Assembly: GCA_017553785.1 (NCBI GenBank)
Contig: JAFZKD010000110.1
Span: forward strand, 1 to 64,000
Length of the DNA stretch: 64,000 bases
Reading direction: 5' to 3'
Source: Muribaculaceae bacterium
GTDB taxonomy: Bacteria > Bacteroidota > Bacteroidia > Bacteroidales > Muribaculaceae
Shown here one piece after another: positions 26,755 to 35,628 of this stretch. Made by a program: the position numbers and the translations under genes. A model generated the notes under the pieces. The model was not told the origin of the DNA. It did no database searches and worked only from the letters and a program-made list of their open reading frames with translations. Position 1 is the stretch's first letter, and each line of letters starts with the position of its first letter.

Positions 26755-26789
26755 AGCTGTTAGCAGGTTAGGAGAACCCGCTAACAGCT
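26755..26789 (-). repeat. Strong intercistronic hairpin from GTTAGC repeats
   Basis: AGCTGTTAGC (26755-26764) pairs perfectly with GCTAACAGCT (26780-26789) in the 92-bp gap between two operon genes. Flanking AACC/GGTT and GTTAGC/GCTAAC copies could extend it. It may trim or stabilise the mRNA, or cause partial termination before the last gene. Confidence 0.5.
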
Positions 26790-26809
26790 ATGCTAACCGC
26801 TATAGTTGG

Positions 26810-28006
26810 TTATCCCTCGTAGTGGATAATGGCCTTGACAATCACATGCCACTTGCCGTCGATGAATTCGGCTTCACCGGGACGGTCGGTCACGATGCGG
26901 GTGCCGTTAGGAATCTGGATGGCGTTGCCAGAGCATGCGCGAATCAGGTTCTCGGCAGGCATCATCAGTGCGAAGGTGTGGACCTCGGGTTTGTCGATTA
27001 CCTCAAACTTGCCATGTTCGCCGTCGAACGTGGTGAGTACATAGATGGAGTTGCCCGGTTCAAAGGTGTCGCTGATTCGGGTGAAGTCGTCATTCTCGTC
27101 GGGCTTGCTCATGAACAGGTTCATGACTTCTTTTTCCTCTTCCTCAACAGGTTGCTCAACAGGTTGCTCCTCTTCGGGTTCAACATTCTCCTCTTCAATT
27201 TCAGCACCTTCGCCTGCTTCTTCTTGGTACTCATCATCGGCAACAAGACCTAAAATGGGTTCTGTGTCACCATTGGTGATGGCTTTGCCGGTCAGTCGGA
27301 TCGATAGCGCCTTCATCTGGTCGGCGGCATCGGTCGAGAATTCCTGCAGGTTGGCATTGGTGCGCTCGAGTTCGCGTGCAAAGGTGTGACGCATCTCCTT
27401 GATTTTACCGCGATTGCTCAGGGCGGTCAGCAAAGCGCACAAGCCAAGCAACGAGCCAAGAATACCTAACCACAAGGGCAGGTTCACGGGACAGGACACA
27501 CCTGCCTGTTGCTCTTTCTTAGGCTTGGCAACAGCATTGTCGGGGGTTTGCTCTTCTCCGTCGGCCTTTACCTCCTCGGTGTTCTCACCTTCAGGTGAGG
27601 TCGTTTCGGGTACAGCATTGGCGATTTCGGGATGCTCGGTAATGAAGGCCTGGAAATCAGGCTCGACGAGTTTCCACACTTGTGGTATCACGAGTTCCTT
27701 GAGGTCGTTCATGCTACCACCCTTGTCCTCGCTCTTCTTGAATTCATTGTAGATTTTTTCCCACTTGGCACCCTGGTTGCCATAGACGTCGTTGTTAAGG
27801 TCATCGAGGGTGTAGCCCTGGGGGAAACGTCTCTGCATCTCGTCAGATTTTTTTGCAAAGCCCTTGGCATAGGCTGTGTAGTGGGCACAGCGGGCGATAC
27901 CCTGTTTCCACAACGCGGGCGAGAGAGGCTGGTCGGCATTCTGTTGCGCCATTACCGACGTGGCGAGGCAGATGATGGCTGCCAAAAATAATGTGAAGCG
28001 TTTCAT
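26810..28006 (-). CDS. Membrane protein with acidic cytosolic or periplasmic linker, operon component
   Basis: 398 residues. Signal peptide 1-20; a globular segment about 25-120 (ALWKQGIARCAHYTAYAKGFA); a linker; one transmembrane helix about 175-196 (LWLGILGSLLGLCALLTAL); a coiled-coil-like stretch about 200-230 (EMRHTFARELERTNANLQEF); an extremely acidic stretch about 245-300 (EEEQPVEQPVEEEEKE); and a C-terminal beta-rich domain about 305-398. No family recognised. It is 20 bp downstream of the giant actin-like gene and surely co-transcribed. The topology (exported N-terminal part, cytosolic C-terminal part) makes it a candidate link between periplasmic and cytosolic partners of the operon. 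Confidence 0.8.
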   Translation of the reverse strand: MKRFTLFLAAIICLATSVMAQQNADQPLSPALWKQGIARCAHYTAYAKGFAKKSDEMQRRFPQGYTLDDLNNDVYGNQGAKWEKIYNEFKKSEDKGGSMNDLKELVIPQVWKLVEPDFQAFITEHPEIANAVPETTSPEGENTEEVKADGEEQTPDNAVAKPKKEQQAGVSCPVNLPLWLGILGSLLGLCALLTALSNRGKIKEMRHTFARELERTNANLQEFSTDAADQMKALSIRLTGKAITNGDTEPILGLVADDEYQEEAGEGAEIEEENVEPEEEQPVEQPVEEEEKEVMNLFMSKPDENDDFTRISDTFEPGNSIYVLTTFDGEHGKFEVIDKPEVHTFALMMPAENLIRACSGNAIQIPNGTRIVTDRPGEAEFIDGKWHVIVKAIIHYEG

Positions 28007-28025
28007 AACTTTGAGAGATTTATGA

Positions 28026-31000
28026 TTATTGGTTAAACTTACTGATGATGTCGTTGCGCAGGTTCTTGAGCAGATTGTGGCGAATCACGCCGATGATGGG
28101 ATAGAAGAAGGGAACATCCTCGACCACATCGGTGGCGTTATACCGCCCTTTCAGGAACGTGTTGATGCCTGCGGTGAGGTAGTTGGCCAGGTTGTCACTG
28201 AGCACACTCTCGAACAGGCGTAGCACGTTGTTCTCGATGCCGAATTCGTCCTTGATGGTGGCGTCGCACAGGTCAATAAAGAACTGATTGAATTCCTTGA
28301 CTTTCTCAACCAGGCGGTCGCGCGTTTCAATTGACTCGACTTGAGCCATGGTCAGCTCATTATCGCCCAGCATCGAGCAGCAGTAGCGCATGCGTTTCAC
28401 GCTGGTGGCGTTGTAGCGGGCGACATCGGCCTGGCGGTCCAGACGTTTGTTCTCCAGCTTGATGCCACCGCGGCAGGTGATCTGCTTGGGACACTTGTTC
28501 TCGATTTTGATCTCAAAATTCTCGTTGTACAGCTTGCCATATACCCGTTCAACGATGATTTGCGTGAGCATGTTGATGCGGCTCACCGATCCCAGGATAT
28601 TCAGAATCTTGCTGCCGGTACCCGAGAAATAGATCTGTTTGGGCATCTCATAGCCGCGCTGCTTCATGGCTTGGGCGATATAGTAGATGATTGCAGTATA
28701 GAAGTACATGAATATCAAGCGACGCTGGCTGTCGTTGCGCAACAGGGCATTGTAGCTGTACAGGTTGCGGTCAATCTCGCGTAGTGTACGCAGTTCTTCG
28801 ACATTCTCGATCGAGAAGAGGAAGGCATTGATGTCCTCGCTGCGCTTTTGGGCCATGATGTCGTTAAGGATACTGCTCAAGTAGGCGATGCTGTTGCCCT
28901 TGTCATTCTCAATCAACTGCTTGAAGTAGCGCGTGTAGTGCTGCAATAGCGGGTTGTTGTCGGCGTCCTTGTCGGTGAACCCGTCGCCAAAGATGGCATT
29001 GCCGGCAAATCTGAACGAAGAGATGGCGACAGGTTCGCTGCTCATGCGGTCTTCGCTAGGTTGGTAGATCACTATGTCGCAAGTGCCGCCGCCGATGTCG
29101 ATAGACACATAGCTGCTGCCTGCGACTTCGGCGCCACTGTAGTAATAGGCTGGAGCAAGGCTCTCAGGGTAAGAACGCAGGTTATCCAAGTCATCATTGA
29201 TATAGGTTTTGAACAGCTCGGTCCAAGTGCGCTCCAGTGCGTCGCGGTCGGCACCGCCCATGCTGACGGGGTAGAAATAGACGATTTCGGTGCGGCGCAG
29301 GTCCGCATTCTCGAGCAGGGCTTTGGCCTTGATGAGCAGGGTCAGCTCCCGCAGGAACGATTTTGCCAATTCGGTGTCACCTTTCCACTTTAGATTGGTG
29401 GTCACCTCATAGCCGTGGAAGTAGCGGCGCTCATACAGGAATGGGATATTGACACTGCTGAACAGCTTGCTGTCAATGCCGCTGTTCTCGTTGCGGGCCA
29501 GCGCCGAGCGTAGCGGGAAACCGTACACACTGTCAATCTCGCGAGGAACAAATTCCACACGTTGCACCTGCTCGGCATACTCGAGTGAATGCGGTTTGTG
29601 AAGTGATGCGACGAGTACCTGCTTGGCTCCGTATTCAAAGGTGAAAGGCTGTGATGGCTGTCCCCGTTCGGCCCATTCCACATGGGTGTTGGTCGTGCCG
29701 AAGTCCACGGCAAAAATCAGCTCCTTGGCATTGGGCGTGTAGGGCTTCCATTGCGGGATGATGACACCTCCCGAACGGCCCAGGTAATTCTGCACGCTCA
29801 CCTCGATGTAGTCAAACGAACCGTTGACGTCATAATAGGATGTGCTGTATCCCGAGTGGGAACGGATGTCATCGGTTACGTTCAAACCGTCGCTCTTGAT
29901 GCCGTTCTTGTAGAACCGCAGGGTGGCTCCGCCGCTCTCGATCATGGTGAACAGCTCTACCGTGTAGTCATCGTTCACATCGGTCTTGACGAACGGGAAG
30001 ATCGATGTGGATATTGTAGCCCCCACCACGCGGCCGGTGCCGCGGCGCTCGTCAAATGACCATGTGTGGTCGCTGATGGGGAAATATTTACGCGAGAGTT
30101 CGATATAGCGGTTCTCGCCTTTTTTCACACGGATTCTCAAGGTCACCATCACGCTGCCATCGGCAAATTCCTCGATGTCCATGACGTGGCGTCCGGCGAT
30201 GGTCCCCTTCAGGTATTCGGTATCGAAATAAGTGAACAGCAGCGGTTTCAATGGCAGCAGGTAGCCGCACGTGGGTTGTGGGGTGCGGGGCTTGAGATTG
30301 CCGTCAAAGAAATGGTCGGTGTCAATCACACAACCGCTGTCTAATCTGACGATGGTGTCGGTAAGGAAGTCATCAGTGGTGACAAACGGGTACTGTATCG
30401 ATGTGTCGGGCAGTTTGCGGTCATTCAGGGGAATGCCGGACGCCAGCACGGTGGTCGCGCTATCCCATTCCTTGTCGATGTAGCGGAAGTGCTCCACACT
30501 GCCGTTGAAGCCGTTGAGCAATACCAAGGGCAATTCTTTTTTGTCCTGGGGCATCGTGGGACTGATGACAAAGTCGCTCTCGCTGGCTGCGGTGCGGATG
30601 TCGAGCACGCGCTTGTGGTAGAAACGAGCGCCCAGCACACTCACGTCGATGCCACCGCCAAAGGGGTCATAGGTGTGTTCCAACTGTTCCAGCACCGTTC
30701 CGGCGCGTCCCTCGTCCAGCGCATCCAGATTGGGGATGACTGTCGATATGCGACGGTATAGCTCGGGCCGGTTGGCACGAAGCGGTTCCAGGTTCTTCTG
30801 CATGTAGGCGTAAACCTCGCCGCAGTTGATTCGCAGGGTGGGGTAGGCGTTCATCAGCAGATACATGTAGAAGACGAAATCCTCGTCACGCTGCCACAGG
30901 TGGCGGGTTTCGCTAAACAGGCTGACGCCCTGTTCCACTTTGATAGCGTCGATTGTGCCCAGTGCGGGAGCCGCCATCACTACCGAGGCAGGTGACGTGC

Positions 31001-31469
31001 CGCCCAGCACTTGCCTGTCCCACATGATGATGTACCAGTCCTTGAGCATATCGAAATTGTAAACTTTGTCGCTGCGCAGGAACAGGTCCAATGTCTCACC
31101 GTACAAGCGGTGTTGGGGATTGGCCTTCAGTTGTTCGATGCACTCCTCGCGGTTCCAGCGGATGATGCGCAGGTAATCCTTGTGGTTCTCGTAGTCAAAG
31201 AACAACTGCGCCACGTCCAGCGCGTTGGATACCAACCGCTCGTTCATGCGGGCGCCGCGCAACCGTTCGTTGGCCAGTTGCTTGAAGGCGTTTTTCACCA
31301 AGTCCAGTTGAGCTAGCGGGCTAGGAATCGCAGTGCGCGGGTTCTCGCTCAGACCGCCGTCAGGATCCTTGATGCGCGCGATGTCGTCATCACTGTAGGG
31401 GGCATGAGCAATCCAGTCCTCCTCACCGTTCTTGGTCGTGTTGTTGCTATAGGATAATATCTCGCTCAT
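28026..31469 (-). CDS. 1147-residue actin/Hsp70-superfamily ATPase
   Basis: The C-terminal half contains the three nucleotide-binding motifs of the actin/Hsp70 fold: phosphate 1 AVDFGTTNTHVEW about residue 588, phosphate 2 SIDIGGGTCDIVIY about residue 790, and the adenosine motif IYFSGTGSKILNIL about residue 948. The first 580 residues are unlike Hsp70; they have no signal peptide and no motif I recognise. About 150 helical residues follow the ATPase core. It therefore belongs to the fold but not to DnaK, which has the ATPase at the N-terminus and a substrate domain after it. Its gene sits between a tubulin-like GTPase gene and a membrane protein gene. Polymerisation or chaperone action is inference. 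Confidence 0.87.
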   Translation of the reverse strand: MSEILSYSNNTTKNGEEDWIAHAPYSDDDIARIKDPDGGLSENPRTAIPSPLAQLDLVKNAFKQLANERLRGARMNERLVSNALDVAQLFFDYENHKDYLRIIRWNREECIEQLKANPQHRLYGETLDLFLRSDKVYNFDMLKDWYIIMWDRQVLGGTSPASVVMAAPALGTIDAIKVEQGVSLFSETRHLWQRDEDFVFYMYLLMNAYPTLRINCGEVYAYMQKNLEPLRANRPELYRRISTVIPNLDALDEGRAGTVLEQLEHTYDPFGGGIDVSVLGARFYHKRVLDIRTAASESDFVISPTMPQDKKELPLVLLNGFNGSVEHFRYIDKEWDSATTVLASGIPLNDRKLPDTSIQYPFVTTDDFLTDTIVRLDSGCVIDTDHFFDGNLKPRTPQPTCGYLLPLKPLLFTYFDTEYLKGTIAGRHVMDIEEFADGSVMVTLRIRVKKGENRYIELSRKYFPISDHTWSFDERRGTGRVVGATISTSIFPFVKTDVNDDYTVELFTMIESGGATLRFYKNGIKSDGLNVTDDIRSHSGYSTSYYDVNGSFDYIEVSVQNYLGRSGGVIIPQWKPYTPNAKELIFAVDFGTTNTHVEWAERGQPSQPFTFEYGAKQVLVASLHKPHSLEYAEQVQRVEFVPREIDSVYGFPLRSALARNENSGIDSKLFSSVNIPFLYERRYFHGYEVTTNLKWKGDTELAKSFLRELTLLIKAKALLENADLRRTEIVYFYPVSMGGADRDALERTWTELFKTYINDDLDNLRSYPESLAPAYYYSGAEVAGSSYVSIDIGGGTCDIVIYQPSEDRMSSEPVAISSFRFAGNAIFGDGFTDKDADNNPLLQHYTRYFKQLIENDKGNSIAYLSSILNDIMAQKRSEDINAFLFSIENVEELRTLREIDRNLYSYNALLRNDSQRRLIFMYFYTAIIYYIAQAMKQRGYEMPKQIYFSGTGSKILNILGSVSRINMLTQIIVERVYGKLYNENFEIKIENKCPKQITCRGGIKLENKRLDRQADVARYNATSVKRMRYCCSMLGDNELTMAQVESIETRDRLVEKVKEFNQFFIDLCDATIKDEFGIENNVLRLFESVLSDNLANYLTAGINTFLKGRYNATDVVEDVPFFYPIIGVIRHNLLKNLRNDIISKFNQ

Positions 31470-31530
31470 TTATTTATTGTCTCAAATATTTTTGTCTAAA
31501 GCCTAAAGTCTGGAGTCTAAAGTCCAAAGC

Positions 31531-33054
31531 CTAATTAATATTCTCGTATCGCTCGACAAAGACATTGTGGGCGGCTTTGTCAAACAGGTCAAGCAGCTTG
31601 AATTCCACCGAGTGGTCGCTGTAGTTGGGATTGTTCTTGCTCAGCTTATTCATCTCGCTCTTGAGCACGTCGTTGTCCACCTTGAAATGTCCAAGCAGGC
31701 GTTTGCGCATGCCCACTCCCTCGATGGCGTGTGACATGTCGATTTCGCCGGGCTTGAACAGGGAGACACTGCGCATGTTATCATTCATTTCGGTCAGCCA
31801 CTGGGCGTAACCTTCCATGAAGTGGTCCACTAGCGTGCGGTAAAACTGTGAGGCCAGGAAGTCGCTCTTGATTTTGGGCACATCCTCGGTGAAGCCTTGT
31901 CCAATGATGTCCTTGAAACCTGTGGTCAGGAACAGGAACAGCAGGTGGAACTTGCTCATTGGCTCATAAATGAGTTGGCGGGTGCGGCGACCCAGCGACA
32001 GGAAGTTGAGGCTCAACTCATCTTTGGCAAGAGCATACTCGTAGGCTGTGGTAGGCAAGGGGTAGCCGTCGGGGTCGGTGAGTTTGCTGTCAGGCACACC
32101 GGCAAAGTCGAACGGTGACAAGGCTCCGATCAACTCAATCAGGTGTGCGTTGTTGCGCTGACCGTGCTCACCCGGGTCATACAGATAGGGTTTGGACCTC
32201 ACCTGGTCACCCAGGTAATAGATGCTGTTCACGTTGCTGTCGTTGGCACCGGTGAGCGTGTTCTTGTAGTAGTAGAGCGCGCTCTGGGTCTTGACGATGA
32301 AGTCGCTTGTCGCGATGCGCTGATCCTGCTTGTTGCCCTCCAATGTGAAATAGGGGAGCACGGTTAATCCTCCAATGGGAGCGCGGCTCAAGGCATCACG
32401 GTTCTCAATACCCTCGAGATTGGCTGCCTGGCGGATATTCTTGACCATGATGGGGAAACCGGCAGCACCTGTTCCGCCAAAGATGGAACTAATGAAGAAG
32501 ATGCGGTCGCCCTGGCGGAAGATGTTGCTGAACGCCTTGAACTCGTTGCTGTCCTTGATCTCGTTTAGCGCTACACTGCCAATGTTGGGGCTGCCTACAA
32601 AGCCGATGTTCATCTTGTTCTCCAACTGGTAGTTGGCAAACAGGAGCGACGTCAGCGCTTGGTTGGCCTCGTTCATCGTGTCGTAGCCGATGAACTCGCG
32701 GAATTTGGCATTCTCCACAGCGCCAAGGTTGAAGATAAATGTGTCGCCTAATGTCACGCTTGTGTTGCTCATGATTTCGCGCAGAGTGACGATGCGGTTA
32801 GCAAAGAACCCGTCGGCATTGGGCTCATTGCCATATAGCTTGCGCCTGATTTCGCGGTAGTCGTTGAGCAACGCCTCGGTGCGTTTCAGGTCTTCGTTAG
32901 CTTTGTGGGGGTCGATGATGACGGGCACGATTTCCAAATCCTTTACAGGTTTGCCGTTCTCGTCAAGCGGTCTCACGCCTGCCGCCGATAGCATCAGCAA
33001 CGACTTGAGCACTCTGGAACCGGTACCTCCAATAGCAAAAAGAAATAGTCTCAT
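31531..33054 (-). CDS. Tubulin/FtsZ-like GTPase (Tubulin_2-like)
   Basis: 507 residues. A glycine-rich N-terminus, FAIGGTGSRVLKSLL (about residues 6-20), and the tubulin signature-like loop IFGGTGAAGFP (about residues 188-198; FtsZ has GGGTGTG) are placed as in tubulin-fold GTPases. The sequence is otherwise far from FtsZ: it lacks the FtsZ C-terminal tail and is longer. Bacterial proteins of this type are known from comparative genomics next to vWA-domain and membrane proteins, and membrane remodelling has been proposed for them. Here the gene follows genes for a vWA lipoprotein and a four-helix membrane protein, and precedes the actin-like ATPase. No signal peptide; cytosolic. Confidence 0.82.
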   Translation of the reverse strand: MRLFLFAIGGTGSRVLKSLLMLSAAGVRPLDENGKPVKDLEIVPVIIDPHKANEDLKRTEALLNDYREIRRKLYGNEPNADGFFANRIVTLREIMSNTSVTLGDTFIFNLGAVENAKFREFIGYDTMNEANQALTSLLFANYQLENKMNIGFVGSPNIGSVALNEIKDSNEFKAFSNIFRQGDRIFFISSIFGGTGAAGFPIMVKNIRQAANLEGIENRDALSRAPIGGLTVLPYFTLEGNKQDQRIATSDFIVKTQSALYYYKNTLTGANDSNVNSIYYLGDQVRSKPYLYDPGEHGQRNNAHLIELIGALSPFDFAGVPDSKLTDPDGYPLPTTAYEYALAKDELSLNFLSLGRRTRQLIYEPMSKFHLLFLFLTTGFKDIIGQGFTEDVPKIKSDFLASQFYRTLVDHFMEGYAQWLTEMNDNMRSVSLFKPGEIDMSHAIEGVGMRKRLLGHFKVDNDVLKSEMNKLSKNNPNYSDHSVEFKLLDLFDKAAHNVFVERYENIN

Positions 33055-33190
33055 AATATATGCTCGCTTTGCTCGCAGTTTAGAATTTAAAGTTTAGAGT
33101 TTAAAGAGGCTCATGCCATCCAAATTCTAACGCCTAAAACCTAAAACAAAAAGCCTGTTATCTATTTATTTTTATCTCTTATCTAATATT

Positions 33191-33646
33191 TCATTGTGGA
33201 AGCGGCGTGTGACGGCAATTGCTGCTCCACCAGCGAATGGAGTAGGATGCCACGATGTAGAGCAATGCCGCGAACAGCACAGTCTGCATCTCGAACTGGA
33301 TGGACTCGCCGATATAGGCGAAACCATTGTTGGCAAACACCGTGTCGTTGTAGATATAGCATACCACTGGAGCCAACACGGCTACCACACCCAACACGGC
33401 CAGCCAGTGGTACCACCGGTCAAACTTCACCGAGTTGATGGCATAGTAGTAGATGGCAGCGCCACCCCATGACACCAGGATGGTGATGGCGGCAATCACG
33501 GGATACATGCTTAGGTTGTACATCTTGTCGTTGAATCCCTGGTTGAAGTACAACTGCTCCCAGATGTTGAAGCCGTCACTGCAACTCAGAATAAAGAACA
33601 CCACAGTCACCACAATCCCGGCAATCAAATAAACCAAATGTTTCAT
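33191..33646 (-). CDS. Four-helix integral membrane protein
   Basis: 151 residues from the ATG at 33646. The open frame extends to 33778 but that part overlaps the vWA gene and lacks a sensible N-terminus. Four hydrophobic helices are visible (about 4-19 VYLIAGIVVTVVFFIL, 46-66, 79-98 and 122-138), with a basic C-terminus. No family recognised. Lies 103 bp after the vWA lipoprotein gene and 136 bp before the tubulin-like gene. Probably the inner-membrane part of the operon's product. Confidence 0.75.
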   Translation of the reverse strand: MKHLVYLIAGIVVTVVFFILSCSDGFNIWEQLYFNQGFNDKMYNLSMYPVIAAITILVSWGGAAIYYYAINSVKFDRWYHWLAVLGVVAVLAPVVCYIYNDTVFANNGFAYIGESIQFEMQTVLFAALLYIVASYSIRWWSSNCRHTPLPQ

Positions 33647-33749
33647 ATCTAATTCTTTAGTCGTCAATTTAAAGTTAAAGTCATTGTTGTTGTCGCCTGG
33701 CGTCTGCCCAATCCCCTGTGCCGAGGCTCGGCCGCGGCACCCAAGCGTG

Positions 33750-35204
33750 TCACCGCTGCAACTGGATGGTGACGTCAAAGAAGGAACTGCCGCCCTTCAT
33801 CGCGTCGAACATGCCCCCCAGCAGTTGCTCCAGGCCCAGCGTAGTGGTCGCGAACGAACCGCCGGGTTGAGTGTCGTTGTCGCACGATGACTGGCGAACC
33901 CACTCGGGCAACTCATTGCGCAGTGAGATGTGAATTTCGTCACGCGGGCTCTTGAAGTCGCCCAGCAGCGTCAAGATGTGGGTCATACCTTCCAGGTAGT
34001 CCTTGTTATTGGTCGTCAGCATGCTCTGGTCGATAGGCTGCACCGTCAGGGTGTAGCCATCCACGCTCTGCACATCATAGTTCGCGACATTGGTCAGCAG
34101 GGCGTCATCCTTCATCAGGCTGCCCAGGTTAGCTGCCATCGAGAAGCACAACTTGCCTGTCTGGCGGTCGCCGTCACACTTGGTGAGCTCGATGCCATCG
34201 CCATGCTTCACGCGGAAACGCCCAGCGTTGTCTTTCCACTCGGGTAATACACGGCACTCCACCTCGGTCTTCCCTTGGTTGAAGCGATAGCTGTTGCGCA
34301 CTCCAGCGGCATCCAGCACCCCAGTGTAACGTTTGTCCTGTGCCAACTGGTCCATCACGTCATTGTCGGCGATGATGACAAGATAGAAGGGGCGTTTGCC
34401 GCTATAGTTGAACGGTTCGCCGTTGTAGGGATAATATTTGCCGCTGTAGTCGCCCATGAATTGCTGCACTACTACGCTCTTGCCGTTATACTTGGCAAAC
34501 ACGCGGGTCGCCAGACTGTTCTCCTCGTTGAAAATCTTGTCGAGGCTCACGCCATGAGTGTCCTTGGGCGAATAGATGAGGTCGCTCACCAGCACACTCA
34601 CGTTGCCGGGACGCTGGGCTTCCAGGATTTTGTTGAAAATCAGCTGGAAATCGGTAAATGCGGCATCACCCACGCCCGCAGTGCTCTGGTAGATATCGCG
34701 GTCCTTGAGGAACTCGTCTACCGAATGCTGGTAGGGATAGATGCCGTCGTTCACGATGTTGATGTCCACTTTGCTGCCTGCGGGGAAGTGGTTGATCAGG
34801 TCATTGACCGCTTTTTTCAACTGTCCGCCGCCACCTCGCTGGTCATAGGGCACCATTGAGCCGCTGCGTTCGAAATATACCGTCAGCGACAGGTCTTCCA
34901 CACCGCCATAGGGGCGTGTGTCCCAATGCATCGGTGGACGCAGATGGCTGCCGATTTCTTCGATGAAATCTGCCATTTTCTTGTGATCCACCTTCCCCTC
35001 GGGGGTAATCAGGTCACTGTATTTACCTGGGTTGTCGGTCACCATTGAGCATAGTGAGTCGTATGCTGCACGAGTGGTGTCTCCGCTCACCAGAACAGAA
35101 CGCACCGCTTTTTCCAGTTGCCCGTGACCGCCGCACGCCATGAGTCCTGCCAACAGCAAAGCGCAAGCCAGCAACAAAGGTAATCGTCTCATATTCTTTA
35201 TCAT
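33750..35204 (-). CDS. vWA-domain lipoprotein with altered metal site
   Basis: 484 residues. Lipoprotein signal: LLLACALLLAGLMAC, lipidated Cys about residue 24. A von Willebrand A domain runs about residues 100-300: its first strand and metal loop read YFERSGSM (about residues 108-115) where the MIDAS consensus is DxSxS, so Asp is replaced by Glu; a later acidic loop is LVSDLIYSPKDTHG (about 205). The C-terminal third is beta-rich. An ATG at 35192 (MRRLPLL) is also possible. First gene of the six-gene operon, with promoter box 48 bp upstream. Expected to face the periplasm and bind a protein partner in a metal-dependent way, if the Glu still coordinates metal. Confidence 0.83.
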   Translation of the reverse strand: MIKNMRRLPLLLACALLLAGLMACGGHGQLEKAVRSVLVSGDTTRAAYDSLCSMVTDNPGKYSDLITPEGKVDHKKMADFIEEIGSHLRPPMHWDTRPYGGVEDLSLTVYFERSGSMVPYDQRGGGGQLKKAVNDLINHFPAGSKVDINIVNDGIYPYQHSVDEFLKDRDIYQSTAGVGDAAFTDFQLIFNKILEAQRPGNVSVLVSDLIYSPKDTHGVSLDKIFNEENSLATRVFAKYNGKSVVVQQFMGDYSGKYYPYNGEPFNYSGKRPFYLVIIADNDVMDQLAQDKRYTGVLDAAGVRNSYRFNQGKTEVECRVLPEWKDNAGRFRVKHGDGIELTKCDGDRQTGKLCFSMAANLGSLMKDDALLTNVANYDVQSVDGYTLTVQPIDQSMLTTNNKDYLEGMTHILTLLGDFKSPRDEIHISLRNELPEWVRQSSCDNDTQPGGSFATTTLGLEQLLGGMFDAMKGGSSFFDVTIQLQR

Positions 35205-35251
35205 ATCTTTTTTCTCATGAATTTGCAGGAAACACTATCCCACAAATTATG

Positions 35252-35259
35252 CAAAAATA
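35252..35259 (-). promoter_or_regulatory. -7 box of the vWA/tubulin/actin-like operon
   Basis: TATTTTTG on the minus strand, 48 bp before the vWA gene start. It is the only clear box found upstream of the six genes, consistent with one long transcript. Confidence 0.5.
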
Positions 35260-35375
35260 ATGCCTATTTTATCATCTCCCATGAAAACCCGTGTTAAAAA
35301 GTGTTACCCCAAAACAATCATCCATAAAAAAGCAAAAATGTTGTTTTTTATAGTGAGTGTTTCATCCATATTATG

Positions 35376-35383
35376 TACATTTG
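35376..35383 (+). promoter_or_regulatory. -7 box upstream of the small ORF and surface protein
   Basis: TACATTTG. The predicted start near 35390 is 7 bp before the ATG of the 44-codon ORF and 240 bp before the surface protein gene. Confidence 0.5.
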
Positions 35384-35396
35384 CCAATAAATTACG

Positions 35397-35531
35397 ATGT
35401 TACCTCTCTGTAAGAGGCATCGGTTGTACAGCTATGACTACGAGAGTATCAGTGATGGGATTCAATACCGATCGATCATCGAGCGCTTGACGCTAATGGT
35501 CTGTGAAGTCTTGAGTGCCATTTTTTATTGA
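35397..35531 (+). CDS. Possible 44-residue leader peptide or small protein
   Basis: ATG at 35397, TGA at 35529-35531, placed directly after a promoter box. The product begins MLPLCKRHRLYSYDYESISD and ends LMVCEVLSAIFY: basic and tyrosine-rich first, hydrophobic at the end. No homologue recognised. It lies 97 bp before the large surface protein gene, so it could be a regulatory upstream ORF, a free small protein, or chance. Confidence 0.3.
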   Translation: MLPLCKRHRLYSYDYESISDGIQYRSIIERLTLMVCEVLSAIFY

Positions 35532-35628
35532 ATGCAAGCAGCAAAAAGCAAAGAACCATCAAATAGCGAATAATCGATTAACAATAAAGATATCATATTC
35601 ATTATTAACAATTTAAATTTTAAATGCA

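Noticed and set aside
27120-27200. Acidic low-complexity stretch as a separate coding or repeat feature
   Set aside because: It is an in-frame Glu/Pro/Val linker of the membrane protein gene at 26810-28006, not an independent element.
35397-35531. Treating the 44-codon ORF as a secure gene
   Set aside because: Too short to judge by composition alone; kept as a low-confidence feature.
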